Origin: Actinomycetota bacterium
GTDB lineage: Bacteria > Actinomycetota > Acidimicrobiia > Acidimicrobiales > Ilumatobacteraceae
Reading direction: 5' to 3'
DNA: 64,000 nucleotides
Assembly: GCA_005788815.1 (NCBI GenBank)
Contig: SYAZ01000068.1
Span: forward strand, 1-64,000
Position numbers and translations under genes: made by a program. Under the pieces are notes generated by a model. That model made no database searches. It worked only from the letters and a program-made list of their open reading frames with translations, and was not told the DNA's origin. This document shows positions 7,873 through 17,024 of the stretch, piece by piece (position 1 is the first letter of the stretch; each line of letters starts with the position of its first letter).

Positions 7873-8289
7873 GTGTTTGTCGGAGTGCACGAGCGACAAC
7901 TCGACCCGAAAGGTCGTCTCGCTCTCCCTGCTGCATTTCGTCCCCGTCTCGAGCCGCGCTGTTACTTGGCCTTTGGCCGCGACAAGTGCATCGATGTTTT
8001 GACTGCTGAGGCATTTGAGCAGGTCGCTCAAGAGATGCTGGAGAAGGTTCGTAACGGCGAGATGTCGCTCAATGAGCGCCGTGCGCTTGCAGCCAACACC
8101 ATTGAAGTAACTATCGACGCCCAGGGTCGCATCAATATTGATGAAAAATTGCGTTCATACGCCGGAGTAGTGCTTGGCGAAAAAGTGGTCGTTGCCGGTT
8201 CTTTTGATCGCATTGAAATTTGGGAGCCCGTTCGTCACGAACGCAACATCAGCGTGGGCACCGAACAAATCGCTGGAGCGGGCGCGTGA
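7873..8289 (+). CDS. mraZ: Transcriptional regulator MraZ
   Basis: A 138-residue protein with two SpoVT/AbrB-like DNA-binding repeats, seen as QLDPKGRLALPAAFR near residue 8 and DAQGRINIDEKLR near residue 83. MraZ forms rings that bind the tandem TGGGN repeats just upstream and represses its own division-cell-wall operon. Length is normal. The GTG start at 7873 yields the conserved N-terminus (FVGVHERQLDPKGR) and is preceded by the purine-rich AAGGCGGAGA. It is the first gene of the cluster running to ftsZ. Confidence 0.95.
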   Translation: MFVGVHERQLDPKGRLALPAAFRPRLEPRCYLAFGRDKCIDVLTAEAFEQVAQEMLEKVRNGEMSLNERRALAANTIEVTIDAQGRINIDEKLRSYAGVVLGEKVVVAGSFDRIEIWEPVRHERNISVGTEQIAGAGA

Positions 8290-8295
8290 TCGTCA

Positions 8296-8478
8296 ATGCT
8301 TCGCACGTTTCTTCAATCAGCCAGTGGTCGTCGGCCTTTGGCAGTCTCCCGGATGGCACGGTGGTTAGCTCCAACTCCGCCCGCTACCATCGCGCACGCA
8401 CCGGGGATACATCCGGGCGGCATTTGCTGTCCGGGAGGCTGCCATCGGCCGACGATTGTTCGTCGGGTGCAATCATGA
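8296..8478 (+). CDS. Candidate 60-codon leader ORF coupled to rsmH
   Basis: An ATG-initiated frame that starts 6 bases after the mraZ stop and ends in a TGA overlapping the rsmH ATG (ATGA at 8475-8478). The product would be Arg/Pro/Ala/Cys-rich with no recognisable domain. The placement, filling the whole mraZ-rsmH gap and ending exactly on the next start codon, could mean translational coupling. No good Shine-Dalgarno precedes rsmH, which would fit. It may equally be chance in a G+C-rich stretch, so confidence is low. Confidence 0.3.
   Translation: MLRTFLQSASGRRPLAVSRMARWLAPTPPATIAHAPGIHPGGICCPGGCHRPTIVRRVQS
8346..8446 (+). other. Possible alternative RNA hairpins ahead of rsmH
   Basis: One segment (8346-8358) can pair with three downstream segments. 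CTCCCGG 8346-8352 pairs with CCGGGAG 8431-8437, CCCGGATG 8348-8355 with CATCCGGG 8410-8417, and GATGGCA 8352-8358 with TGCCATC 8440-8446. The middle pairing excludes the other two, as in an attenuator. An mraW leader RNA is known upstream of rsmH in other actinobacteria; I cannot show that this is a member. Confidence 0.3.
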
Positions 8479-9425
8479 ATGGCGCTTTCGAGCATGTCTC
8501 AGTGATGTTGCAAGAAGTCTGTGATGTGTTTGCAGACACCAATGAAGGAGTCTTTCTCGACGCCACTTTGGGTGGAGCGGGCCACAGTGCTGCGCTACTC
8601 GAGCGGCATCCACAATTGCGGCTCTTGGGGATCGACCAAGACGACACGGCTCTCGCTGCTGCTTCGCAAGTTCTGACAACTGCCGGTTACGGCGAGCGCG
8701 TGGCCCTCCGACGCGCCCGTTTTGATTCGGTGGCTTCCATCGTGGCCGAGGAGGGTATTGGTTCGTTGGCCGGTGCCCTCTTCGACCTCGGTGTCTCTTC
8801 GCCGCAATTTGATGTTGCCGAGCGTGGTTTCTCCTATCGATTTGATGCACCACTAGATATGCGAATGGACCAATCGCAGTCGTTCAGTGCAGACAATGTC
8901 GTCAATGAATACAACGTCATTGAGTTAACAAAAATGTTGCGTCGAAATGCAGACGAACGACATGCGCATCGCATTGCCCATGCCATCGTTGCTGCTCGAC
9001 CTATTCGATCCACAATGCAATTAAGTGATGTGGTGAGCGCAGCGATTCCTGCACCGGCACGACGTCGCGGTGGTCATCCTGCAAAGCGGTCTTTTCAAGC
9101 TATTCGCATTGAAGTCAACTCTGAACTGGCAATTCTTCCTGAAGCATTGCGCGCCACGATTGCGGCTCTTGCGCCCGGAGCGCGTCTCGCGGTATTGACA
9201 TATCACTCTGGTGAAGATCGGATTGTGAAGTCGGTTATGCGCTCTGCAGAAACCGGGAATTGTTCCTGTCCATCGCATCTTCCATGTGCTTGTGGTGCAG
9301 TGCGTTCGGTGCGTCGCATACGCGCTTCACGCGATGCAAGTACCGCAGAGCGTGAGAGTAATCCGCGTTCTACGTCGGCTCGTTTGCGGGTTGTTGAGAA
9401 ACTCAACGAAGGTGATGTGGAGTAG
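8475..9425 (+). CDS. rsmH: 16S rRNA (cytosine-1402-N4)-methyltransferase RsmH (MraW)
   Basis: A 316-residue SAM-dependent methyltransferase that modifies C1402 in the ribosomal P site. It has the SAM-binding motif FLDATLGGAGHSAALLERH near residue 25, GALFDLGVSSPQFD, GFSYRFDAPLDMRM, and the C-terminal ARLAVLTYHSGEDRIVKS. The frame is open back to 8220, overlapping mraZ, but ATG 8475 begins the conserved NGAFEHVSVMLQEV and is the expected start. It is followed after 2 bases by the ftsL-like gene. Confidence 0.94.
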   Translation: MNGAFEHVSVMLQEVCDVFADTNEGVFLDATLGGAGHSAALLERHPQLRLLGIDQDDTALAAASQVLTTAGYGERVALRRARFDSVASIVAEEGIGSLAGALFDLGVSSPQFDVAERGFSYRFDAPLDMRMDQSQSFSADNVVNEYNVIELTKMLRRNADERHAHRIAHAIVAARPIRSTMQLSDVVSAAIPAPARRRGGHPAKRSFQAIRIEVNSELAILPEALRATIAALAPGARLAVLTYHSGEDRIVKSVMRSAETGNCSCPSHLPCACGAVRSVRRIRASRDASTAERESNPRSTSARLRVVEKLNEGDVE

Positions 9426-9427
9426 TC

Positions 9428-9895
9428 ATGGCTGTCGCAGTACGTTCTACGACTCAGCGTCGCCCTCGTGAGTCGAGCGAGCAGCAGCCTCTGCTCACAC
9501 TTGTTCCAGAGACTGGGTTTAGTCACTGGCGGATCGCAGTAGTGGCTGTGTGTGGTCTCGTCGCCATGTTGGCGATTGTGACTTTGAATGTCAGTATGGC
9601 CCAACAACAGATGCGTCTTGATCGTCTGAATACAGATGTGTCCCGTGCTCGCGCGCACTTCGAAGAGCTACGCGCAGACCGTGCACAGTTGCAATCTCCT
9701 GTACATCTCATGAAAGAAGCTCGCGTTATTGGGCTTGTCCCAGCAATGGCGACCAAGACCGTCAATATCCCCGCAAGTATTGCGGCTGAGGTTGCAGCAA
9801 CGGTGGGAAAGATTGACGCAGACATCACTACTAAAGATGAGTCACCACTCGACAAGTTCGGTCGCATAAAAGCTGCAGTAGTGGGCAATCCATGA
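9428..9895 (+). CDS. ftsL: FtsL-like division protein
   Basis: A 155-residue bitopic membrane protein. A basic, disordered N-terminus precedes one transmembrane helix (about residues 36-56, VAVVAVCGLVAMLAIVTL-like), followed by a heptad-rich coiled coil (QQQMRLDRLNTDVSRARAHF) and a short C-terminal tail. Size, topology and position between rsmH and ftsI are those of FtsL, which bridges FtsQ/FtsB to the septal synthase. Sequence conservation in FtsL is poor, so the assignment is mainly by topology and synteny. Its stop overlaps the ftsI ATG. Confidence 0.8.
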   Translation: MAVAVRSTTQRRPRESSEQQPLLTLVPETGFSHWRIAVVAVCGLVAMLAIVTLNVSMAQQQMRLDRLNTDVSRARAHFEELRADRAQLQSPVHLMKEARVIGLVPAMATKTVNIPASIAAEVAATVGKIDADITTKDESPLDKFGRIKAAVVGNP

Positions 9896-11958
9896 GTTCT
9901 TCAGAAGGATTTCAGCGAGGCAGTCGTTCACACGGCAGTCCATCGCAACGGTCATCGTCTGCTAGCCGTTCTAGATCACAAACTTCACAGCGAGCATCTA
10001 CTCGTCCAAATGAATCTCGCACACGGCCACGTTCTTCAGCAGGTTCCACAGCGGCTCGCCGTTCGGCAACGCATCAATCCTCTCGCTCCATTCGTCCACA
10101 ACCCTCAGCTCCTTCACCGTTTCAATCGCGCTTGGTCGATTTGTGGCGTGCGCTCAAGGTTTTTGTCTCTGGCGAAATCCCACCTGATCTGAAAGAGGGA
10201 AAAGTGACATCGTCGGCGGCGCACCAGGCCGTGCACCGTCGACTTGGTGTGTCATTTGTGATTCTTACTGCGATGCTGCTTATTGCTGCTGGACGAGTTG
10301 TTCTAGTACAGACAACGATGCGTGGTGACTACCTTGTCGCAAGTCTTGATCAGCGCACACGAATCAGTACTGTGCGAGCTGCCAGAGGTGTAATTTTTGA
10401 TCGGCACGGAAATGAGCTTGCTCTTTCTATTCCGAGTAGCACAGTGTTTGCCGACCCGCGTGACATTGAAGATTTTCCGGGTACGGCGCGCACGCTTGCT
10501 GTAGCACTTGGTTACACGCCAGAACAAGAAGCAAAACTACTGACGGCATTGTCGGCACCAGGGGAGAAGTTTCACTACATTGCTCGCCAATTAGACGAAC
10601 CTGCCGCACAAGGAATTTTGGGATTAGGTCTAAAAGGCATCTACTCATACACAGAACCTGCGCGTCAAGTAGAAGGTGGTGTGGCTGCTGCAATTATCGG
10701 ACGTACAGATCCTGACGGCGTTGGCACAAGCGGTTTAGAGAAACAGTTCAATAAAAACTTGACTGGTCTAGATGGCCGATTGCAACGCGAAGTCTCGAAG
10801 AAGGGCGGTGCGATAGCTGGAAGCAGTCAAACAATTGTGGCACCAGTTCCTGGTGACGACATTGTTCTCACTATTGATAAAAACATTCAGTTTCAAACTG
10901 ACTCTGTGTTGATGGAGCGGGTGGGGCGCCTGAATGCAAAGGGTGGGACTGCGATTGTGATGAACAGTCGTACTGGTGAGATCTATGCCATGTCAAATGT
11001 GCGTCGTGATGATTCAGGGGCTGTCGTTATGGCGACTGGAAACTTTGCCGCCGTCGAAGCATATGAACCTGGATCTGTAGCAAAAGTATTTAGTGTCAGC
11101 GCTGCGTTGAACGAAGGAACGGTAAATGCAGACACGGTTATGAAAGTTCCAGGCATCATTGAAGTTGACAAGTTTCTGATTCGTGATGCATGGCCGCATG
11201 GAGTCATAGACATGAGTGTTCGTTCCATTGTGTCTGAAAGCTCGAACATCGGCACCATAATGACTGCTCAAACAGTGAAGACGTCAACACTGCATGATTA
11301 TTTGTCTGCCTTTGGTTTTGGTAGGAAGACAGGTCTGAACTATCCAGGCGAAAGTCGCGGCATTTTGCGCGATGCCAACAAATGGCGTGGTACAGAAAAA
11401 TTCACCGTGTCGTATGGCTACGGATTGGCAGTGACGCCATTACAGATGATTGCTGGGGTGAACACCGTGGCCAACAACGGTACGTATATCGCACCAAAAC
11501 TGGTCAGTGCCACTATCGACAAATCAGGAATTCGTCGCGAAGTGAAGGGTTCCACAACCCGACAGGTGTTGAAGCCGGAAACTGCGGCCACGATGCAAAG
11601 TATGTTGCGTGATGTGGTGTGCACAGGTACAGGTGAACAGGCCCAAGTTAAGGGAATGGAAATAGCTGGCAAGACGGGTACTGGATACAAGGTGCAATCA
11701 AACGGCACCTATCAAACTGATGCTGGTGGCCGTAAATACTTCGCTTCCTTTGCAGGTTTCTTTCCCGCTTCATCCCCTGAAGTAACAATTCTTGTCAGTA
11801 TCGACGAACCAGACGCATATTCGCGTGACCGTTTTGGCGGCACCGCGGCTGCGCCGGTATTCGCGCGTCTAGTCCCCGCAATCATGCATGAATTAGGTAT
11901 TGAAGCAACCGGAGCAGGGACCGGATGCAAGGCAGGCGCTACGCCAGCAGGGCTCTAA
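9892..11958 (+). CDS. ftsI: Septal peptidoglycan transpeptidase FtsI (class B PBP)
   Basis: A 688-residue class B penicillin-binding protein that crosslinks septal peptidoglycan together with FtsW. The first 90 or so residues are Ser/Arg/Pro-rich and disordered, followed by one membrane helix near residues 120-143. The transpeptidase motifs are complete: S395-V-A-K, S450-S-N and K594-T-G. The long disordered cytoplasmic N-terminus is typical of actinobacterial FtsI, where it may contact the cytoplasmic division machinery. It overlaps ftsL by 4 bases and is followed by murE after 9 bases. Confidence 0.94.
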   Translation: MSSSEGFQRGSRSHGSPSQRSSSASRSRSQTSQRASTRPNESRTRPRSSAGSTAARRSATHQSSRSIRPQPSAPSPFQSRLVDLWRALKVFVSGEIPPDLKEGKVTSSAAHQAVHRRLGVSFVILTAMLLIAAGRVVLVQTTMRGDYLVASLDQRTRISTVRAARGVIFDRHGNELALSIPSSTVFADPRDIEDFPGTARTLAVALGYTPEQEAKLLTALSAPGEKFHYIARQLDEPAAQGILGLGLKGIYSYTEPARQVEGGVAAAIIGRTDPDGVGTSGLEKQFNKNLTGLDGRLQREVSKKGGAIAGSSQTIVAPVPGDDIVLTIDKNIQFQTDSVLMERVGRLNAKGGTAIVMNSRTGEIYAMSNVRRDDSGAVVMATGNFAAVEAYEPGSVAKVFSVSAALNEGTVNADTVMKVPGIIEVDKFLIRDAWPHGVIDMSVRSIVSESSNIGTIMTAQTVKTSTLHDYLSAFGFGRKTGLNYPGESRGILRDANKWRGTEKFTVSYGYGLAVTPLQMIAGVNTVANNGTYIAPKLVSATIDKSGIRREVKGSTTRQVLKPETAATMQSMLRDVVCTGTGEQAQVKGMEIAGKTGTGYKVQSNGTYQTDAGGRKYFASFAGFFPASSPEVTILVSIDEPDAYSRDRFGGTAAAPVFARLVPAIMHELGIEATGAGTGCKAGATPAGL

Positions 11959-11967
11959 GAGGTTCTT

Positions 11968-13410
11968 GTGTCCAGGTATTCGTGCACATCAGCATCTCTC
12001 TCCCGCATTGTTGACTCTGCCGAGATCATTGCTGAATTCATTGGGTCGCCCGACGTTGTCATAAGTGGGATTACACAAGACTCCCGTGTAGTGCAAAGTG
12101 GCGACCTTTTTTGTTGTGTTCGTGGTCAGTTTGCTGACGGTCATGCCTTTGTTCAACAAGCACTACTTCGTGGTGTGCATGCACTGTTGGTCGATGAGGT
12201 GCAACCAAATGTGCCATCACATGTCACTCAGATTGTTGTGTCATCGGTTCGGAGTGTTCTAGGCAATATTGCAAGTGCAGTCTTTGGTCACCCCTGTCGT
12301 GCATTAAAGATGACAGGTATCACGGGAACTAACGGCAAAACCTCCACCGCATATATTCTTGGTGAAATTCTCAAAGCCAATGGAGCGTCGGTATTGGTCG
12401 TTGGCACGTTGACAGGGGAGCGCACGACACCAGAAGCGATTGACCTGCAACACCAATTGCGTGAGTTTGCTGATGCAAGTGGCACACACGTCGTGATGGA
12501 AGTGTCATCGCATGGTCTTGTGATGGGTCGCGTGAATGGGATTCTGTTTGACGTCGCAATCTTTACGAACCTTGGTCGAGATCATCTTGATTTTCATGGC
12601 ACCTACGAGAACTACTTTGCTACAAAGGCTCAACTGTTTACTCCGGCACTTGCCAAGCACGCAATCATCAACGCAGATGACAAATATGGTCAACTTCTTA
12701 TTGACGTGTGCGAAGTTGGTGTAACCACGTTTGGGCGAGATGGCGCACGTGATGTTCGCGTTGACGTGGGGTCGGTTGACTTCGAGTGGAACTCTCTCGC
12801 AGTACATCTTTCACTGGGTGGGGAGTTTTCTCTGGATAACGCATTGGCTGCAATGACAGCAGCACAAGTGCTTGGCGTTCCAGACAAAGTCATTGTGAAC
12901 GGATGCATGCAGGTTGCTGGTGTCCCTGGCAGATTTCAATCGGTGTCGAACGACGATGGTATTGGTGTGGTCGTGGACTATGCACATACTCCTGAGAGCC
13001 TTGAAGGCGTTTTACGGAGTGCTCGACGACTTACTGACGCAAGAATCATTGTTGTCTTTGGTTGCGGTGGCGATCGAGATGCCGGGAAACGTTCGGTGAT
13101 GGGCGAAATTGCTTCTCGGCTGTCAGATGTTGTGTATATCACCTCGGATAACCCCCGCAGCGAAGATCCAACGGCAATCATCGAAGAGATTATGAAGGGC
13201 ACGAGAGGCAGCACGGCTGTAGTGCAATCATGTATCGATCGGGCCGAAGCAATTCACAATGCCATCGCCGAGGCTCGAATTAGTGACATTGTTGTGATAG
13301 CAGGAAAAGGTCACGAGTCAACACAAGAGACCCGTGGGGTAGTTGTCCCATTTGATGATGTCGAGGTCGCCCGCGCGGCATTGTTGTCGAGAAAGAAGAA
13401 TGACAAATGA
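11968..13410 (+). CDS. murE: UDP-MurNAc-L-Ala-D-Glu: meso-diaminopimelate ligase MurE
   Basis: A 480-residue Mur ligase that adds the third stem-peptide residue. The ATP loop GITGTNGKTSTAYILGE is near residue 115 and the C-terminal D394-N-P-R motif predicts meso-diaminopimelate rather than lysine as substrate. Length fits MurE alone, with no fused MurF. The GTG start at 11968 follows an AAGAGG ribosome-binding sequence. It overlaps mraY by 4 bases (ATGA), so there is no space for the murF gene that normally lies between these two. Confidence 0.94.
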   Translation: MSRYSCTSASLSRIVDSAEIIAEFIGSPDVVISGITQDSRVVQSGDLFCCVRGQFADGHAFVQQALLRGVHALLVDEVQPNVPSHVTQIVVSSVRSVLGNIASAVFGHPCRALKMTGITGTNGKTSTAYILGEILKANGASVLVVGTLTGERTTPEAIDLQHQLREFADASGTHVVMEVSSHGLVMGRVNGILFDVAIFTNLGRDHLDFHGTYENYFATKAQLFTPALAKHAIINADDKYGQLLIDVCEVGVTTFGRDGARDVRVDVGSVDFEWNSLAVHLSLGGEFSLDNALAAMTAAQVLGVPDKVIVNGCMQVAGVPGRFQSVSNDDGIGVVVDYAHTPESLEGVLRSARRLTDARIIVVFGCGGDRDAGKRSVMGEIASRLSDVVYITSDNPRSEDPTAIIEEIMKGTRGSTAVVQSCIDRAEAIHNAIAEARISDIVVIAGKGHESTQETRGVVVPFDDVEVARAALLSRKKNDK

Positions 13411-14465
13411 TCGCAGTTCTCATTGCTGGTTCAGTATCGATGATTTTTTCGCTATTCGGAACACGGTGGCTCATTGCCATTTTTGATTCATTAGGCAAGG
13501 GTCAACCCATCCTTGGTTCAGAAGATCACGGCCCAGTGCATCACATGAAGAAGCAGGGCACAGCGACCATGGGTGGCATCGCCATCATTTTTGCCGCCTT
13601 CATCGGATGGCTGGTTGCTCACTTGCGCGGAGGTATCGCGCTTTCTGACCAAGCAATGATTATGTGGGCCGGTGTTGGGGTCTTGTCACTGATGGGCTTC
13701 CTAGATGATTTTCTCAAAGTGAGAAAATCGCATAACCGTGGAATTCTCTGGAAGAAGAAGGGCTACATCACGTTTGCAATAGTGCTTGGCCTGATGTGGT
13801 GGTTGATGGCCGGGACTGGAATCAGCGAAACACTGTCTTTTACCCGCTCTGATTTTCCTGGTTGGAATTTGTCTCCCGTTTTGTGGGTGGTGTGGACTGC
13901 CGTCATGGTGTGGGCCACCACTAATGCGGTGAACGTCACTGATGGCCTAGACGGTCTCGCTGCAGGGTCGGCATTGTTTGGCTTTTTAGCTTTCACAGTG
14001 ATTGCGTATTGGGGATTTCGTAATCCTGACGTGTACAACCTGGTCAACCCACTTGACCTCGCTGTCTTCTCTGCAGCAATGGCTGGCGCGTGTGGAGGAT
14101 TCCTTTGGTGGAATGCTGCGCCTGCTCGCATCTTCATGGGAGATGTTGGTGCACTTGGTATCGGCGCGGCACTCGGGCTCTTGGCCGTTGCAACAAACAC
14201 CCATATGTTGCTTCCATTGATTTGTGCGCTCAACGTGATGGAGGCCGGATCTGTTGCACTGCAGATGGGGGTATTCAAGGCATCGGGGCGCAAGAAGCGA
14301 CTATTTAAAATGTCGCCTATCCATCACCATTTCGAATTACTTGGTTGGCCCGAGACCACTGTCATTATTCGTTTCTGGATACTTTCTGGAATTTGTGTCG
14401 CTGTTGCCGTAGGGCTGTTCATCGCAGACTTCACAAACATCGCCGATAATTTTGCGGGACGATGA
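13407..14465 (+). CDS. mraY: Phospho-MurNAc-pentapeptide transferase MraY
   Basis: A 352-residue polytopic membrane enzyme that transfers phospho-MurNAc-pentapeptide to undecaprenyl phosphate, producing lipid I. Family signatures are present: MKKQGTATMGGIAI near residue 45, the catalytic FLDDFLKV, NAVNVTDGLDGLAAG, and FKMSPIHHHFELLGW in the last cytoplasmic loop. About ten membrane helices are visible. ATG 13407 overlaps the murE stop. The C-terminus runs directly to murD, whose ATG follows one base after the mraY stop. Confidence 0.95.
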   Translation: MIAVLIAGSVSMIFSLFGTRWLIAIFDSLGKGQPILGSEDHGPVHHMKKQGTATMGGIAIIFAAFIGWLVAHLRGGIALSDQAMIMWAGVGVLSLMGFLDDFLKVRKSHNRGILWKKKGYITFAIVLGLMWWLMAGTGISETLSFTRSDFPGWNLSPVLWVVWTAVMVWATTNAVNVTDGLDGLAAGSALFGFLAFTVIAYWGFRNPDVYNLVNPLDLAVFSAAMAGACGGFLWWNAAPARIFMGDVGALGIGAALGLLAVATNTHMLLPLICALNVMEAGSVALQMGVFKASGRKKRLFKMSPIHHHFELLGWPETTVIIRFWILSGICVAVAVGLFIADFTNIADNFAGR

Positions 14466-14466
14466 C

Positions 14467-15813
14467 ATGAAGAAAGCTGCTGTATTTGGTCTTGCTCTCG
14501 CAGGGACAGCAGTAGCGCGTGCTTTTGTCGAACGCGGCATCAGTGTTGTGATGTCAGACGACAAGTTGAACGATGAACATCGTGCATTGGCCTATGAGTT
14601 GAAATGCATGGTGATGGAAGTGGTTGACGATGCCAGCATCGACAGATTCCTGACGGGAGTGGATGTTCTTGTCCCGGCTCCTGGGGTGTCGCCACAACAT
14701 GCAGTCATCAGGCGTGCTACTGAATTGGGTGTTTCTGTGCGAACAGAGATTGATATTGCGTATGAATGGGAACATCAGCGCCCAGCGGGGCCTCGTCCCA
14801 TCCTTGCTGTGACAGGTACGGACGGCAAGACGACAACGACCATGTTGGTGGCCGCATTATTGAGAGGTGCGGACTACTCAGTTGCCGAGGTCGGAAACAC
14901 AGACCTGCCATTTGTTTCTGCCTTGAGTGACGATGTTGATGTCTTTGTCGTGGAGTGCTCCAGTTTTCGTTTGCAGTTCACACAATGCTTCCGCAGTGTT
15001 TCTTCTGCCTGGCTCAATATCGCCCCCGACCACTTGGATTGGCATGGGACTTTTGATTCATATGTAGATGCAAAGGCTCGGATGTGGGCATTTGCAATAT
15101 CGAACGATGTAGCCATTGTTCCTGTCGATGTATCACTCATCTCTAACGCAGCACTTCTTTCAAAAGCGCGCGTCGTTACCTTCGGTGGTGCCGACGGCGA
15201 CTATCACGTGGCGGACAACATGTTGATGTCTCCGGTTGGTCCCATCACAAGCGTTGACTCGTTATGGCGCACAATGCCTCACGACATTACGAACGCACTT
15301 GCGGCTAGCGCAGTAGTTTTGGAATCTGGTTTGGTGCAGGTAGATCAACTGAGTTCAGCGTTGAAAAACTTTGTTGCCGCGCCGCACCGCATTGAGCGAG
15401 TGGGAAACTTTGGAGGCGTTGATTGGTATGACGATTCAAAAGCCACAAGTCCCCATGCAGCCCTCACGGCAATACGGGCATTTGAGTCGCTTGTCCTTAT
15501 TGCCGGTGGGAAGAACAAGGACTTGGATTTGACACACATGGCTGTGGAGCCCAAGCGCATGCACGGAGTAGTTGCAATCGGTCATGATGCGGAATTGATT
15601 GAGGGTGCCTTTAGTAATATTTGCCAAGTGCGAGTTGCTACATCAATGGCTGAGGCAGTGAAGATAGCCGTACAAATGTCCGAGGGTCGGGTGCCCGTGT
15701 TGTTGTCGCCGGGTTGCACGAGTTATGACTGGTATCGCAATTACAACGAACGTGGTGATGATTTTCAACGATGCGTCAAAGATTTTTTCGCTACAAATTC
15801 AGGAGTCGCATGA
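14467..15813 (+). CDS. murD: UDP-MurNAc-L-alanine: D-glutamate ligase MurD
   Basis: A 448-residue cytoplasmic Mur ligase that adds D-glutamate. It begins with a Rossmann-like segment (KKAAVFGLALAGTAVARAF), has the ATP loop AVTGTDGKTTTTMLVAAL near residue 114, the central NIAPDHLDWHG, and the C-terminal YDDSKATSPHAALTAIRAF. A TTG at 14452 could extend it by five residues inside mraY, but ATG 14467, one base after the mraY stop, is preferred. It overlaps ftsW. Confidence 0.93.
   Translation: MKKAAVFGLALAGTAVARAFVERGISVVMSDDKLNDEHRALAYELKCMVMEVVDDASIDRFLTGVDVLVPAPGVSPQHAVIRRATELGVSVRTEIDIAYEWEHQRPAGPRPILAVTGTDGKTTTTMLVAALLRGADYSVAEVGNTDLPFVSALSDDVDVFVVECSSFRLQFTQCFRSVSSAWLNIAPDHLDWHGTFDSYVDAKARMWAFAISNDVAIVPVDVSLISNAALLSKARVVTFGGADGDYHVADNMLMSPVGPITSVDSLWRTMPHDITNALAASAVVLESGLVQVDQLSSALKNFVAAPHRIERVGNFGGVDWYDDSKATSPHAALTAIRAFESLVLIAGGKNKDLDLTHMAVEPKRMHGVVAIGHDAELIEGAFSNICQVRVATSMAEAVKIAVQMSEGRVPVLLSPGCTSYDWYRNYNERGDDFQRCVKDFFATNSGVA
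15801..15805 (+). promoter_or_regulatory. Ribosome-binding site AGGAG deciding the ftsW start
   Basis: AGGAG lies 4 bases before ATG 15810 and 7 bases before ATG 15813. The second spacing is the better one, which argues against the frame's upstream start inside murD. Confidence 0.6.
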
Positions 15814-17024
15814 TGTCAGATACAGATAATCGTAAAAAGACTCCCACCGTACGAGAACGTCGTGAGGCGATGGTTGGCCGTATTGGTTTTCGTGAGCGGT
15901 ATCGCATGCCAACGGGACGTCCACCTGCGGTCGTGTACTGGATTGCGATAACTGTTGCTTGTTTGGTCATGCTTGGACTAATTATGGTGTTGTCTGCATC
16001 GTCGGTCGTCAACTTGTACGACGGTTCTTCTGCTTGGGCCATGTTTCAGCGCCAATTGTTGTGGGTGGTTTTGGGAACTGCAGCAATGTATTTTGCGGTC
16101 ATTATGCCCTATGACATGTGGAAGGGAAATGGAGTATTGCTCTTTCCAGTAACGATTGTGGTGTTGCTTGCCAACATGTTTGTTGTTGCGAGAGGCGAAA
16201 TCACTAACGGTGCTAAAGCGTGGCTCGACATCGGACAGTTTCAATTCCAGCCGTCTGAGTTCATGAAAGTTATGACGATTCTTTTCTGTGCGAACTTTTT
16301 GGCTCAACGCCACCGCTCGGTAGCTATTAGACAAGCGGTGCTATATCCGATGCTGGCAATCCTTTCAATCACCGTGGGACTATGTGTACTGCAGAAAGAT
16401 TTTGGCGGCGCAACGATTTTCTTCGGAGTGATGATTGTTCTTCTCTTTATGGCTGGCCTACCTACACGTCAATTAAGTGTGGTTGTTGGTGGTACTGCAT
16501 TACTTGTAGTTATTGGCTTACCCTACGCAGGTAGTGCCGCAGAGCGCGTGCACGCGTGGATGAATATGGAATCTGAAATGGTTCGCGCCGACAAGGGCTA
16601 TCAGGTGTATCAGGCTTTACTCAGTATTGCTAACGGTGGATGGCAAGGTAGTGGTGCGGGTTCTGGTACCAGTAAATGGGGTTACGTTCCGCTTGCACAT
16701 AGCGACTTTATCTTCGCCGTTGTGGCCGAGGAGATGGGCCTATTGGGCACGGTGCTTGTCTTTGGTGGGTTTTTGCTGTTGATCTATTTTGCTATTCAAG
16801 TTGCCTACACAGCATCTGATACCCACGGTGCATTTATCGCAGGTGGTGTCGCTGCATGGTTTGGTTTGCAGGCGTTTGTCAATATTGGTGGAGTAGTGGG
16901 ACTCATACCAATGACAGGCTTGACGTTGCCCTTCCTGTCGTATGGCGGCTCATCTGTTGTCGCATCCATGATTGGTGCGGGGCTGTTAATCAATGTTGCC
17001 CGATATTCAAAGAAGTCTGCGTGA
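15813..17024 (+). CDS. ftsW: Septal peptidoglycan polymerase FtsW (SEDS family)
   Basis: A 403-residue SEDS glycosyltransferase that polymerises lipid II at the septum with FtsI. About ten membrane helices follow a basic N-terminus. Recognisable segments are KAWLDIGQFQFQPSEFMKV, the long periplasmic loop, SDFIFAVVAEEMGLLGT and the end signature GLTLPFLSYGGSS. The frame is open upstream into murD, but AGGAG at 15801 points to ATG 15813 (ATG 15810 is the alternative). Its stop overlaps the GTG of murG. Confidence 0.93.
   Translation: MSDTDNRKKTPTVRERREAMVGRIGFRERYRMPTGRPPAVVYWIAITVACLVMLGLIMVLSASSVVNLYDGSSAWAMFQRQLLWVVLGTAAMYFAVIMPYDMWKGNGVLLFPVTIVVLLANMFVVARGEITNGAKAWLDIGQFQFQPSEFMKVMTILFCANFLAQRHRSVAIRQAVLYPMLAILSITVGLCVLQKDFGGATIFFGVMIVLLFMAGLPTRQLSVVVGGTALLVVIGLPYAGSAAERVHAWMNMESEMVRADKGYQVYQALLSIANGGWQGSGAGSGTSKWGYVPLAHSDFIFAVVAEEMGLLGTVLVFGGFLLLIYFAIQVAYTASDTHGAFIAGGVAAWFGLQAFVNIGGVVGLIPMTGLTLPFLSYGGSSVVASMIGAGLLINVARYSKKSA

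Noticed and set aside
8220-8474. N-terminal extension of RsmH by 85 residues
   Set aside because: It overlaps mraZ and lacks similarity to RsmH, which normally begins at the NGAFEHVSVML segment (ATG 8475).
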